From NCBI RefSeq assembly GCF_000420705.1, contig NZ_ATVL01000010.1:372001-436000 (forward strand): DNA of 64,000 nt, in the 5' to 3' direction. A model generated the notes under the pieces. That model made no database searches. It saw only the letters and a program-made list of their open reading frames with translations, and was not told where the DNA came from. Below are positions 1-7,892 of the stretch, in pieces (position 1 is the stretch's first letter; each line of letters begins with the position of its first letter). The translations under genes and the position numbers were made by a program. Source of the DNA: Hymenobacter norwichensis DSM 15439 (GTDB taxonomy: Bacteria > Bacteroidota > Bacteroidia > Cytophagales > Hymenobacteraceae).

Positions 1-38
1 CGGGGAAGCAGAAACATCTGCTTCCCCGTTTGTTTTTT
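1..38 (+). terminator. Intrinsic terminator of the gene left of the window
   Basis: A perfect 12-bp stem (1-12 pairs with 17-28) with a 4-nt loop is followed by a T-rich run. It should end a plus-strand transcript entering from outside the window and separates it from the porP/sprF promoter. Confidence 0.85.
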
Positions 39-46
39 ACTTAGGA

Positions 47-77
47 TTTGTTGCACTAGGTTTTTTGCATACATTTG
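47..77 (+). promoter_or_regulatory. Bacteroidota-type promoter of porP/sprF
   Basis: TTTG at 47-50 and TACATTTG at 70-77 are separated by 19 nt, an exact match to the Bacteroidota primary sigma factor consensus (-33 TTTG, -7 TAnnTTTG). Transcription should start near 83-85. That rules out any start codon upstream of it and supports the ATG at 134. Confidence 0.8.
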
Positions 78-133
78 GAAACCTCTTCCATAGACCCACC
101 CTAGTCGTAATACACCTTAAATCAGTTGTTTGT

Positions 134-1126
134 ATGAAGGTAACTTTACTTTCCACCCTCCTGTTAACAGCCGTTGCAGGAACTGCTTTTGCCCAACAGC
201 AGCCACAGTTCACCCACTATGGCTTCACTGGGATGTACCTCAACCCCGCCTATGCCGGCATCAAAGGCCAAGGCGAGATAACGGCAATTGGCCGCTATCA
301 GTACTACAACTACAATGCTACCTTCGATCAGGGTGGCTCACCTAAAACCTATATGCTAACCGGTTCATTTCCGGTTCAAGTATTAGGCGGTGGCATCGGG
401 TTTCATGTGTACCGGGATGAAATTGCGCAGTTTGAGATGACAAACGCGCAGATATCTTACTCCAAACACATTACAGTAGGTGAAGGAAAGTTAGGTATTG
501 GTATTCAAGGCGTTTACAATTACCTCTCGAAAGGTGTGTACACGTACATTGATGCGGACGATACTAGCATTCCACGGGATGGCTCCGACAGCAAGTTTGA
601 TGCAGGCGTAGGGGTGTGGTATGAATCACCGACTTTGTATGCTGGCTTGAGCGTAAATAACTTGCTCCGCTCAGAGTATTCGTTTAAGAGTCAGTTCGGC
701 GGTGGCAATACTGCAAAATACATCGGCGAAAATCATTCTTATTTCACCGTCGGATACAATATTGAAGCTTCTTCATCCGTTGTAATTACACCGTCGGCGT
801 TGGTGAAGATGGTAATGCCTGGGAAGTTTGGTGATGATGGAAAATTCACGTTCAAAAACAACTCGTACGAAGCTAACGTACGAGCTACTTTTAACGATAA
901 ATTCTGGGGTGGTGTAGGATACCGTTACGACGAGTCGTTTACGGGTATGGCAGGATTGGCGCTTGCAAAAGACAACGCGTTGCGGATAGGCTATGCCTTC
1001 GATTTTATTGCATTCAACCAAGATGCTCGGGCTCTTGGCTCACACGAGATTATGCTCTCGTATCGGTTGGCTAAGCCCAACCTAAATGGTCGCCCAGCTA
1101 TCCGCACGCCGCGTTATAGCTTCTAA
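134..1126 (+). CDS. PorP/SprF family type IX secretion outer-membrane protein
   Basis: This 330-residue protein has a signal peptide (MKVTLLSTLLLTAVAGTAFA) followed by the QQQPQFTHYGFTGMYLNPAYAG opening typical of the PorP/SprF family. The remainder alternates polar and hydrophobic residues, as in an outer-membrane beta barrel, and ends in an aromatic residue. Family members sit in the outer membrane and assist T9SS secretion or attachment of type B C-terminal-domain cargo. The open frame extends upstream to 65, but the promoter at 47-77 and the signal peptide fix the start at 134. It lies directly before gldKLMN, the usual T9SS arrangement. The gap of 237 nt and a separate promoter suggest its own transcript. 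Which PorP/SprF paralogue this is cannot be told from sequence alone. Confidence 0.9.
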   Translation: MKVTLLSTLLLTAVAGTAFAQQQPQFTHYGFTGMYLNPAYAGIKGQGEITAIGRYQYYNYNATFDQGGSPKTYMLTGSFPVQVLGGGIGFHVYRDEIAQFEMTNAQISYSKHITVGEGKLGIGIQGVYNYLSKGVYTYIDADDTSIPRDGSDSKFDAGVGVWYESPTLYAGLSVNNLLRSEYSFKSQFGGGNTAKYIGENHSYFTVGYNIEASSSVVITPSALVKMVMPGKFGDDGKFTFKNNSYEANVRATFNDKFWGGVGYRYDESFTGMAGLALAKDNALRIGYAFDFIAFNQDARALGSHEIMLSYRLAKPNLNGRPAIRTPRYSF

Positions 1127-1270
1127 GCTCGTCGCTTGCGATGAGTTGATTTGGCGTTTTGATTACGTGGGGAAAGGTTTATTACTAAGCGGGCACTAAC
1201 TCTTTGCTTTTCATCGTTTAGCTGGCATCTCTGCCAGTTCACAGACAAATGAACGGCATTGAGCGTTTGG

Positions 1271-1302
1271 CTTGCGCACGAACGTAAGTTTCGTTAGATT
1301 TG
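1271..1302 (+). promoter_or_regulatory. Probable promoter of gldKLMN
   Basis: TAGATTTG at 1295-1302 matches the -7 element. CTTG at 1271-1274, 20 nt upstream, is a one-mismatch -33 element (an exact TTTG lies slightly further at 1266-1269). Transcription would begin near 1309, giving a leader of about 55 nt. A weak 6-bp hairpin at 1222-1237 lies upstream and may help end the porP/sprF transcript. Confidence 0.6.
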
Positions 1303-1363
1303 CCAATCCTAAAAATTGTAATCTTCTGGTATCGCCGCCTCATCAGTCATTTTACTTCCTCAC

Positions 1364-2383
1364 ATGAACAAGTTTCTTTCATTGCCTCTCGTCGCCTTTT
1401 CGGCACTGCTTCTAGGGAGCTGTGGTTTTGGCAAAGGACCGCAAGGCGACCTGGTTGGGGCAGAGGACCGGCCCGAATTCAATCCACAAGAAGTGCCCTT
1501 CGGGATGGTACCCTGCCCCGGTGGTACGTTCCACATGGGCCAGACTGATCAAGATATTTCAGCCTCCATGGTAAACATGAACAAGCAGGTAACCATTGCC
1601 GGCTTCTACATGGATGAGACCGAAATTACCAACAACGAATACCGTCAATTCATGAATGCCATCCGGCAGGATTCGATTGATGTGCTGGGCGAAGAGTATG
1701 TGATGACGGAGCTCTATCCCGATACTACAGTATGGGTGCGCGACTTTACATATCACATGGGTGACCCACTGATGGAGTACTACTATACGCACCCTGCCTT
1801 CGACGACTATCCAGTAGTAGGAGTTGACTGGTTTGCGGCCAAATATTTCTGCAACTGGCGCACCAAACACAAGAACACTGCTAATGAAGAAGCCGGCGTA
1901 GCAGGCTTCCCGAACTTCCGGTTGCCTTCTGAAGCTGAATGGGAATATGCCGCCCGTGGTGGCCGCGACCTTGCCACGTATCCTTGGGGTGGACCTTACT
2001 TGCGCAACTCTAAAGGTTGCATGTTAGCCAACTTCAAGCCCGGCCGTGGCGACTACGCCTCCGATGGATATGCTTACACTTCACCAGTAGGTGCGTTCTT
2101 CCCCAACGACTTCGGCCTGTACGATATGTCGGGTAACGTGGCTGAGTGGTGTGATGATGCCTACATGGAAGCCTCGGTACCCGTGGTATGGGACATGAAC
2201 CCAACTAACCCTGACGACAACGAGCCTCGCAAAGTAGTGCGTGGCGGTTCCTGGAAAGACATTGCTTACTTCCTCGAAACCGGTACCCGCAACTTTGAAT
2301 ACCAAGATTCTTCTCGTTCCTTCATCGGTTTCCGGACCGCTATGATTCAGATTGGAATGGGCACAAACAGCCGCTTAAACTAA
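1364..2383 (+). CDS. gldK: Gliding motility / T9SS lipoprotein GldK
   Basis: The 339-residue protein starts with a lipoprotein signal (lipobox LLGSC near residues 16-20). It then carries a formylglycine-generating-enzyme-like (SUMF1) domain: PGGTFHMGQ, DETEITNNEYRQF, FRLPSEAEWEYAARGG, and a C-terminal VVRGGSW...GFR block. In T9SS, GldK (PorK) is an outer-membrane lipoprotein that forms a periplasmic ring with GldN; the fold is structural rather than catalytic. It is shorter than the roughly 460-residue Flavobacterium protein. GldJ shares this fold, but the position first in a K-L-M-N row decides for GldK. It is 90 nt ahead of gldL. Confidence 0.92.
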   Translation: MNKFLSLPLVAFSALLLGSCGFGKGPQGDLVGAEDRPEFNPQEVPFGMVPCPGGTFHMGQTDQDISASMVNMNKQVTIAGFYMDETEITNNEYRQFMNAIRQDSIDVLGEEYVMTELYPDTTVWVRDFTYHMGDPLMEYYYTHPAFDDYPVVGVDWFAAKYFCNWRTKHKNTANEEAGVAGFPNFRLPSEAEWEYAARGGRDLATYPWGGPYLRNSKGCMLANFKPGRGDYASDGYAYTSPVGAFFPNDFGLYDMSGNVAEWCDDAYMEASVPVVWDMNPTNPDDNEPRKVVRGGSWKDIAYFLETGTRNFEYQDSSRSFIGFRTAMIQIGMGTNSRLN

Positions 2384-2473
2384 CGCTTACCTCTAGTATT
2401 ATAAAATTCCCTCACCACCCAGTTTTCTTTTTTCCTCCAATCACCAACCTCTTCTTTCTAACAACCAATTCAC

Positions 2474-3280
2474 ATGGCAGCTAAAGGCGGTAGTTTTTTG
2501 TATGATGTGCTGATGCCCAAAATTTATGGCATCGGGGCCGCAGTAGTAATTATTGGGGCTTTGTTCAAAATTCAGCACTGGAAGGGTGCTGACGTTATGC
2601 TAATCGTTGGCCTGGGCACAGAGGCCGTTATCTTCTTCCTGAGTGCATTTCAGCCTGCTGAAAAGGCTACAGACTGGTCACTTGTTTATCCTGAATTGTC
2701 CGAAGGCTACGACCCTTCTACTGGCAGCAATAAAGTGGTTGAGCAAAGCAACGGCAAAGGCTTGACCAAGAAGTTGGACGATATGCTGAAAGACGCTAAC
2801 GTGACTCCAGAGGCCATTTCTTCATTGGGTCAAGGGCTGAACCGTTTGAGTACCACAACTCAGCAGCTTTCTAAGCTTGGTGATGCTACCAACGCTACTG
2901 ATGAATACACAGCCAAAGTTCGCTCAGCTGCTACTTCGCTAGAGCGTATCAACGAAGCATATTCTAATACTGCTCAAGCAATGAGCGCTATGTCGGATGC
3001 TACGAAAGATGCTAAAGAATATCACATCCAAGTTCAAACAGTAACTAAGAACCTTGGTGCCCTGAATGCAGTGTACGAAATGGAATTGCAGGATGCTAAT
3101 ACGCACCTCAAGTCTATGAACCAGTTCTACGGTACGCTGAGCCAAGCCATGCAAAACATGACCGAAGCTGGTAAAGACACCGAGAAGTTCAAAGATGAGG
3201 TAGCCGCTCTTACTGGTAACCTCAACTCGTTGAACCGAGTGTATGGCAACATGTTGAACGCCATGCGCGCAACTAGCTAG
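2474..3280 (+). CDS. gldL: T9SS inner-membrane motor protein GldL
   Basis: The 268-residue protein has two N-terminal membrane helices (about residues 15-33 and 41-59) and a long, mostly helical cytoplasmic tail. Glu50 in the second helix matches the conserved membrane glutamate of GldL, which pairs with an arginine of GldM and is thought to use the proton-motive force. GldL and GldM form the rotary-type motor powering secretion and gliding. The tail has repeated S/N-rich helical segments (LGxLNxxYxxxL), consistent with coiled-coil packing. The gene lies between gldK and gldM and is probably co-transcribed with both. Confidence 0.93.
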   Translation: MAAKGGSFLYDVLMPKIYGIGAAVVIIGALFKIQHWKGADVMLIVGLGTEAVIFFLSAFQPAEKATDWSLVYPELSEGYDPSTGSNKVVEQSNGKGLTKKLDDMLKDANVTPEAISSLGQGLNRLSTTTQQLSKLGDATNATDEYTAKVRSAATSLERINEAYSNTAQAMSAMSDATKDAKEYHIQVQTVTKNLGALNAVYEMELQDANTHLKSMNQFYGTLSQAMQNMTEAGKDTEKFKDEVAALTGNLNSLNRVYGNMLNAMRATS

Positions 3281-3330
3281 TCTTACGACAGCAGAAAATC
3301 TTCGAGCCCACTATAAATTAGGTAGACGCA

Positions 3331-4917
3331 ATGGCGGGAGGAAAAGAAACCCCACGGCAGAAGATGATCGGCATGATGTACTTGGTACTGACTGCCCTTC
3401 TGGCTCTGCAAGTGAACTCAGCAATTTTGCTGAAGTTCAAGTTCCTGGATGATAGCCTTGGTAGTATCAACGACAAGGTTTCTAAATCCAACGATGGCAC
3501 AATTAAAGGCATTAAGGCCCAAGTTGAAAAGAACCGAAATACGGCTGCAGACTTAGCTGTATTGAAGCAAAGCGAAGATATTCGTGAGCGGACCAAACAG
3601 ATGATCGAATATCTGCGCGGTGTACGTGACAAACTCGTGACTGCCACAGAAAATACGAAAGGCAAAAACGAGTACAAGAACATGAGTGCCGAAGATAAAG
3701 TGGCTATTACCATGCTCGGTGGTAAGAAGGATGGTGCCGCTTATGAAATGAAGAATAAACTCAATGAGTATTCCACTTTCATTAAAGGATTCGTGCCAAA
3801 TGCTTCCCCATTAGCATTGGACGCAAAAGAGGATCCAATGGTTGTGGATCCAGAGCAGCGGGCTAAGAATTTTGCTGAACTGAACTTCGAGAATACGCCA
3901 TTGGTAGCTGCTTTGGCTACTTTATCGCAGAAGGAAGCTGAAGTGTTGAAGTATGAGTCAGATGCTTTGGCTGCTCAGTCAGCGAAGGTTGGTGGTAACA
4001 TCATTGTGTTTGACAAAGTAGGTGCTTTTGCTAGCGCTGAATCAAACACCGTGGCCGCTGGCACAAAGTACAAAGCAGAGTTGTTCTTGACTGCTTCTGC
4101 CACTGGCCTTAAGCCAACAATGACCTTGAACGGTTCCCCTTTGGCTGTTGACGCATCAACTGGTAAAGGCAAGGTTGAATTCACGGCTCGTCCTGGCAAC
4201 TTTGATGCTGCGGGTAATGCTAAAGCTAATTGGACTGGTACCATTCGCTTCAAGCAAAATGGCCGCGACACAACCTTCAAAGTTACTGTGCCTTACACTG
4301 TAACTAAGCCCGTAATGCAAGTGCAGTCGGCCTCGGTGCAGGCTTTGTACTTCCGTTGTGGCAATAAACTGAGCGTGCAGGTACCTGCCCTTGGTGCTCA
4401 GTATGATCCTAGCTTCTCAGCTTCAGGTGCCGCTACTATTAAAGGTTCGGCCAAGGGTGAGGTAACTCTGGTGCCAAACTCGAAAGAGGTAACCTTGAAC
4501 GTAAGCAGCGGTGGTAACGCCATCGGTTCGCAGACGTTCCAAGTTCGTCCGATTCCGAAGCCAGAGATTAAATGCATCGTGGGTGGTCGTGAGGCTAACG
4601 AAAAGCAGGGTACCCCAATCACTGCTGTACGCAACATGCAACTGCGTGCTGTTCCAGATGCTGGTTTTGCTACGTTCTTGCCAGAAGACGCTCGTTATCG
4701 GGTATCTCGCTACGAAATCACGCTGGTACGCGGCAAACGCCCTGCCATGCCAATGATTCCGGTTAACGGCCCAACAGTTGACTTGAGCAGCGTAGTAAAC
4801 AGCGCCCGTGAAGGTGACCGACTCTTCATTGAAGTAAAACAAGTGCAGCGCATGAACTTCCAGAATAACACCGAGGATGTGAATGTGTCGAAGCAATTCA
4901 ATATTCCGCTGCTGTAA
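3331..4917 (+). CDS. gldM: T9SS motor/periplasmic spindle protein GldM
   Basis: GldM (528 residues, near the usual 510-520) has one N-terminal membrane helix (about 12-36), preceded by the conserved Arg9 (GGKETPRQKMIG) that faces the GldL glutamate in the known motor structures. The large periplasmic part holds an alpha-helical domain followed by beta-rich domains that reach toward the GldKN ring. The C-terminal part ends in VSKQFNIPLL. The gene follows gldL by 50 nt and precedes gldN by 47 nt, so the four genes form one operon. Confidence 0.94.
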   Translation: MAGGKETPRQKMIGMMYLVLTALLALQVNSAILLKFKFLDDSLGSINDKVSKSNDGTIKGIKAQVEKNRNTAADLAVLKQSEDIRERTKQMIEYLRGVRDKLVTATENTKGKNEYKNMSAEDKVAITMLGGKKDGAAYEMKNKLNEYSTFIKGFVPNASPLALDAKEDPMVVDPEQRAKNFAELNFENTPLVAALATLSQKEAEVLKYESDALAAQSAKVGGNIIVFDKVGAFASAESNTVAAGTKYKAELFLTASATGLKPTMTLNGSPLAVDASTGKGKVEFTARPGNFDAAGNAKANWTGTIRFKQNGRDTTFKVTVPYTVTKPVMQVQSASVQALYFRCGNKLSVQVPALGAQYDPSFSASGAATIKGSAKGEVTLVPNSKEVTLNVSSGGNAIGSQTFQVRPIPKPEIKCIVGGREANEKQGTPITAVRNMQLRAVPDAGFATFLPEDARYRVSRYEITLVRGKRPAMPMIPVNGPTVDLSSVVNSAREGDRLFIEVKQVQRMNFQNNTEDVNVSKQFNIPLL

Positions 4918-4964
4918 GCGTTATTCTACTGAACTAACTGCAGCCTCTTTTCGATTATCCCGGT

Positions 4965-5840
4965 ATGAATAAATTCTTTTCTCTCGCCGCTCTGACGGCT
5001 GGTCTGATGCTGTCAGGGGCAGCTTCGGCACAGGAACAAGCTACTACGGCGAGCAGCAATGGCTCGTATCGCCCGATTCCGAATTCGGACATCATGTTCC
5101 GCAAAACTATTCTGCGGGCAGTTGATTTGCGTGAAAAGCAAAACAAGCCGATGTTCTCGGAAGGCAAAGAAATCAGCCGGGTAATCATTGATGCTGTGAA
5201 GCGGGGTGAGTTGATGGCTTACCGCAATGACTCACTAACCAGAACCTTCACACCAGCCGAAGTAACGAGCAACATGTCGTATGCTGAAGCTAGTGCTGGT
5301 CTGAGTGATGAGGAAAGAGCGGCAGGCTTCTCCGATGAGTCGGCTGACGATTGGGGAGCCCCTAAACCCAAGAAGGGTAGCAAGCCAGTTGCCAAAAAGC
5401 CAGTTGCGCCACCTAGCTACGAATACCGCTATAAGGATTTGTACCAAATGGAATTGAAAGAGGATATGATCTTCGACAAGAAACGGTCGAGAATGTATCA
5501 CGATATCAAAACTATTGCCTTGGTGGTACCTTCTACACTGAGCTCTAACACTTCAGGTATTGAAAAGCCGATTGCTACGTTCAAGTACAGTGACTTGGTG
5601 AAGGTGTTCCGCAATAATCCAGATAAAGCCATCTGGTTTAACTCGCAGAACGATGCTCAGCATAAAAACTTGGCTGATGCATTCGAGTTGTGGTTGTTCA
5701 ACTCGTACATCGTGAAGGTGTCGAACCCGAATGATGCCCGTCTGGACGAAATCTACGGTGGTCAGCAGCAGGGTATTCTGGCGTCGCAGCAAGCTGCCGC
5801 CGACCTTATTGAGTATGAATACAACCTCTGGAGTTTCTAG
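4965..5840 (+). CDS. gldN: T9SS periplasmic ring protein GldN
   Basis: The 291-residue protein begins with a signal peptide ending at ASAQEQ. The mature part contains the GldN core: NSDIMFRKTILRAVDLREKQNKPMF, a middle block YQMELKEDMIFDKKRSRM, and a conserved end YGGQQQGILASQQAAADLIEYEYNLWSF-like tail. A Lys/Pro-rich stretch (about residues 126-146) links the halves. GldN binds GldK to build the periplasmic ring. It is the last gene of the operon and is followed directly by a strong bidirectional terminator. Confidence 0.93.
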   Translation: MNKFFSLAALTAGLMLSGAASAQEQATTASSNGSYRPIPNSDIMFRKTILRAVDLREKQNKPMFSEGKEISRVIIDAVKRGELMAYRNDSLTRTFTPAEVTSNMSYAEASAGLSDEERAAGFSDESADDWGAPKPKKGSKPVAKKPVAPPSYEYRYKDLYQMELKEDMIFDKKRSRMYHDIKTIALVVPSTLSSNTSGIEKPIATFKYSDLVKVFRNNPDKAIWFNSQNDAQHKNLADAFELWLFNSYIVKVSNPNDARLDEIYGGQQQGILASQQAAADLIEYEYNLWSF

Positions 5841-5846
5841 AGTTAC

Positions 5847-5904
5847 AGCTTGGAAAAAAGAAGGCCTCACCTGCTAACAGGTGAGGCCTTCTTTTTTCCA
5901 AGCT
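5847..5904. terminator. Bidirectional terminator between gldN and uvrC
   Basis: A perfect 27-bp inverted repeat (5847-5873 with 5878-5904) has a 4-nt loop. It has a GC-rich core with an A-tract on one side and a T-tract on the other, so it can end both the plus-strand gldN transcript and the minus-strand uvrC transcript. The uvrC stop codon begins 3 nt beyond it. Confidence 0.93.
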
Positions 5905-5906
5905 AA

Positions 5907-7721
5907 TTATTCCGAGGCAGTTCGCTCTTGTTCAGCAAAATAGTTGATCAATACCTGCGCCTTTGCCTTTCCCACCTCCGTTACTAGTTCAGCTTCGCTC
6001 AACTCCTTGATCTTCTTCACCGACTTGAATTTGCTAAGGAGCTTATCGGCGGTGATAGGACCAAGGCCTTTTACATCGGTAAGTTCTGTTTTGAGCGTGG
6101 CCGCGTCACGGCGGTTGCGGTGGAAGGTAATGCCGAAGCGGTGTACTTCGTCACGCATGCGCTGAAAAAGCCGTAGTGATTCGCTTTTCTTATCGATGTA
6201 AAGGGGCAGCGGGTCGTTGGGAACGTAAATCTCCTCGAGGCGCTTAGCAATGCCAATGACGGCAATCTGGCCCCATAGGTTCAGGTCCTTCAACGCCTTA
6301 ACAGCCATGCCCAGTTGGCCTTTGCCTCCATCAATAATAATGAGTTGGGGTAAAGAAGCGCCTTCGTCAACTAGGCGGCGGTAGCGCCGCGATACAACTT
6401 CATACATGGAATCGAAATCGTTGGGCCCGATTACAGTTTTGATGTGGTAATGGCGGTAATCCTTTTTGCTGGCCTTGGCATTGCGGAAGCATACCATAGC
6501 CGCCACCGGATTGTCACCTTGGAAGTTGGAGTTGTCGAAGCACTCAATGTGCTTAGGAAGCTCGGTAAGGCGCAAATCCTTCTTGATGGTTTCCATAATC
6601 CGAACCTCATTCAGGTCTTTGCTCCGCTCATTCATGCTCTCCTTCTCCTTGCGCAAGTACAGCACGTTCTTAATGCTCAGTTCCAGTAGCTTGCGCTTGT
6701 CGCCAATTTGGGGCTGTGTGATGGTGACACCGGGCAAAGGCAGTGCCGATAAGGCTACGTTGGTTAGGATTTCCTTGGACTGGCTATCAAATTCCTGGCG
6801 CATTTGCATCACCATGACCGCCAGAATTTCTTCGTCGGGCTCATCTAGTTTCTTCTGCACTTCCACCGACTGCGTGAGAATAATGGAGCCGTTCATCACC
6901 TTCAGATAGTTAATGAAAGACAGTTTCTCATTGGAAGCAATGCTGAAGACATCAATATTGGAGAGGGACGCATTGACGATGGTACTTTTAGCTTGAAAAG
7001 CATCCAACCGATCTAGCTTCTGCTTGAATTGGTGGGCTAATTCATACTGTAGCTCCTGCGCCGCTTGCGTCATCTTCTCCCGGAAATATTGCTTCGGGAT
7101 ACTTAGGTTGCCATTCAGAATCTGGCGAATCTGCTGGATGTACTGGTTGTATGTTTCCTCGTCCTGCAGGCCTTCACAAGGGCCTTTGCAGTTGCCTAAG
7201 TGATACTCCAAGCAGACCTTGAACTTGCCAGCTGCTATATTCTGCGGCGTGAGATTATACGTGCAGGTCCGTAGTGGATACAGCGCCCGAATGAGCTCTA
7301 GCAACACGTTCAGGGAAGACCCATTGGCATAGGGCCCGAAATAGTGGCCGTCGCCGGGGACTTTGTTGCGCGTAGGGATGAGCCGAGGGAACCGCTCGTT
7401 GGTTAGTAGCAGATAGGGGTAGGTCTTGCCGTCCTTGAGCAGGATGTTGTACTTGGGCTGGTGCTGCTTGATAAGATTGTTTTCCAGCAGAAAAGCATCT
7501 GACTCACTGTCTACAATGGTGAACTCAATGCGCTTGATATTCTTGACAAGCTGCTGCGTTTTTTTGTTGTGGTCTTGCTTGGTGAAGTAACTGCTGACCC
7601 GTTTACGCAAGTCTATAGCCTTACCCACGTAGATGATGCCTTCATCATCGAAGTACTTATACACACCAGGGCGGTGTGGCAATTGGCGAATCTGGTCTTG
7701 TAGATGGGCTTGGGCGGCCAT
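5907..7721 (-). CDS. uvrC: Excinuclease ABC subunit C (UvrC)
   Basis: UvrC makes the dual incisions in nucleotide excision repair after UvrA/UvrB recognise the lesion. The 604-residue protein has the full domain order: GIY-YIG nuclease (about 15-95, GVYKYFDDEGIIYVGKA), a cysteine-containing segment, the UvrB-binding UVR motif (about 205-240), the RNase H-like nuclease (about 380-540, with ECFDNSNFQG and LIIIDGGKGQL) and C-terminal helix-hairpin-helix motifs (TDVKGLGPITADKLL). Length is normal and the start is ATG. It is transcribed away from a strong hairpin shared with gldN. No defect is visible. Confidence 0.97.
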   Translation of the reverse strand: MAAQAHLQDQIRQLPHRPGVYKYFDDEGIIYVGKAIDLRKRVSSYFTKQDHNKKTQQLVKNIKRIEFTIVDSESDAFLLENNLIKQHQPKYNILLKDGKTYPYLLLTNERFPRLIPTRNKVPGDGHYFGPYANGSSLNVLLELIRALYPLRTCTYNLTPQNIAAGKFKVCLEYHLGNCKGPCEGLQDEETYNQYIQQIRQILNGNLSIPKQYFREKMTQAAQELQYELAHQFKQKLDRLDAFQAKSTIVNASLSNIDVFSIASNEKLSFINYLKVMNGSIILTQSVEVQKKLDEPDEEILAVMVMQMRQEFDSQSKEILTNVALSALPLPGVTITQPQIGDKRKLLELSIKNVLYLRKEKESMNERSKDLNEVRIMETIKKDLRLTELPKHIECFDNSNFQGDNPVAAMVCFRNAKASKKDYRHYHIKTVIGPNDFDSMYEVVSRRYRRLVDEGASLPQLIIIDGGKGQLGMAVKALKDLNLWGQIAVIGIAKRLEEIYVPNDPLPLYIDKKSESLRLFQRMRDEVHRFGITFHRNRRDAATLKTELTDVKGLGPITADKLLSKFKSVKKIKELSEAELVTEVGKAKAQVLINYFAEQERTASE

Positions 7722-7828
7722 AGATAATGGGGTTGCGCTGGTAGTTGTGGTACGCTGATTCGAGTGGCTTGTTCGGACGGCGGCGGCAAGAGTGTCTATA
7801 CGAGTAGTGAGCCTTACCTATTCTCTGT

Positions 7829-7871
7829 AAACCAGAAATGACCAGCAAAAGTCGCCGGTCATTTCTGGTTT
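7829..7871 (-). terminator. Hairpin between the PBP1A gene and uvrC
   Basis: A perfect 15-bp stem (7829-7843 with 7857-7871) with a 13-nt loop lies just after the minus-strand PBP1A gene. It lacks a clear U-tract in the minus direction, so it may be a weak terminator or a transcript-stabilising end. Confidence 0.6.
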
Positions 7872-7892
7872 TATAAGCGGTGCAACGAGCGG

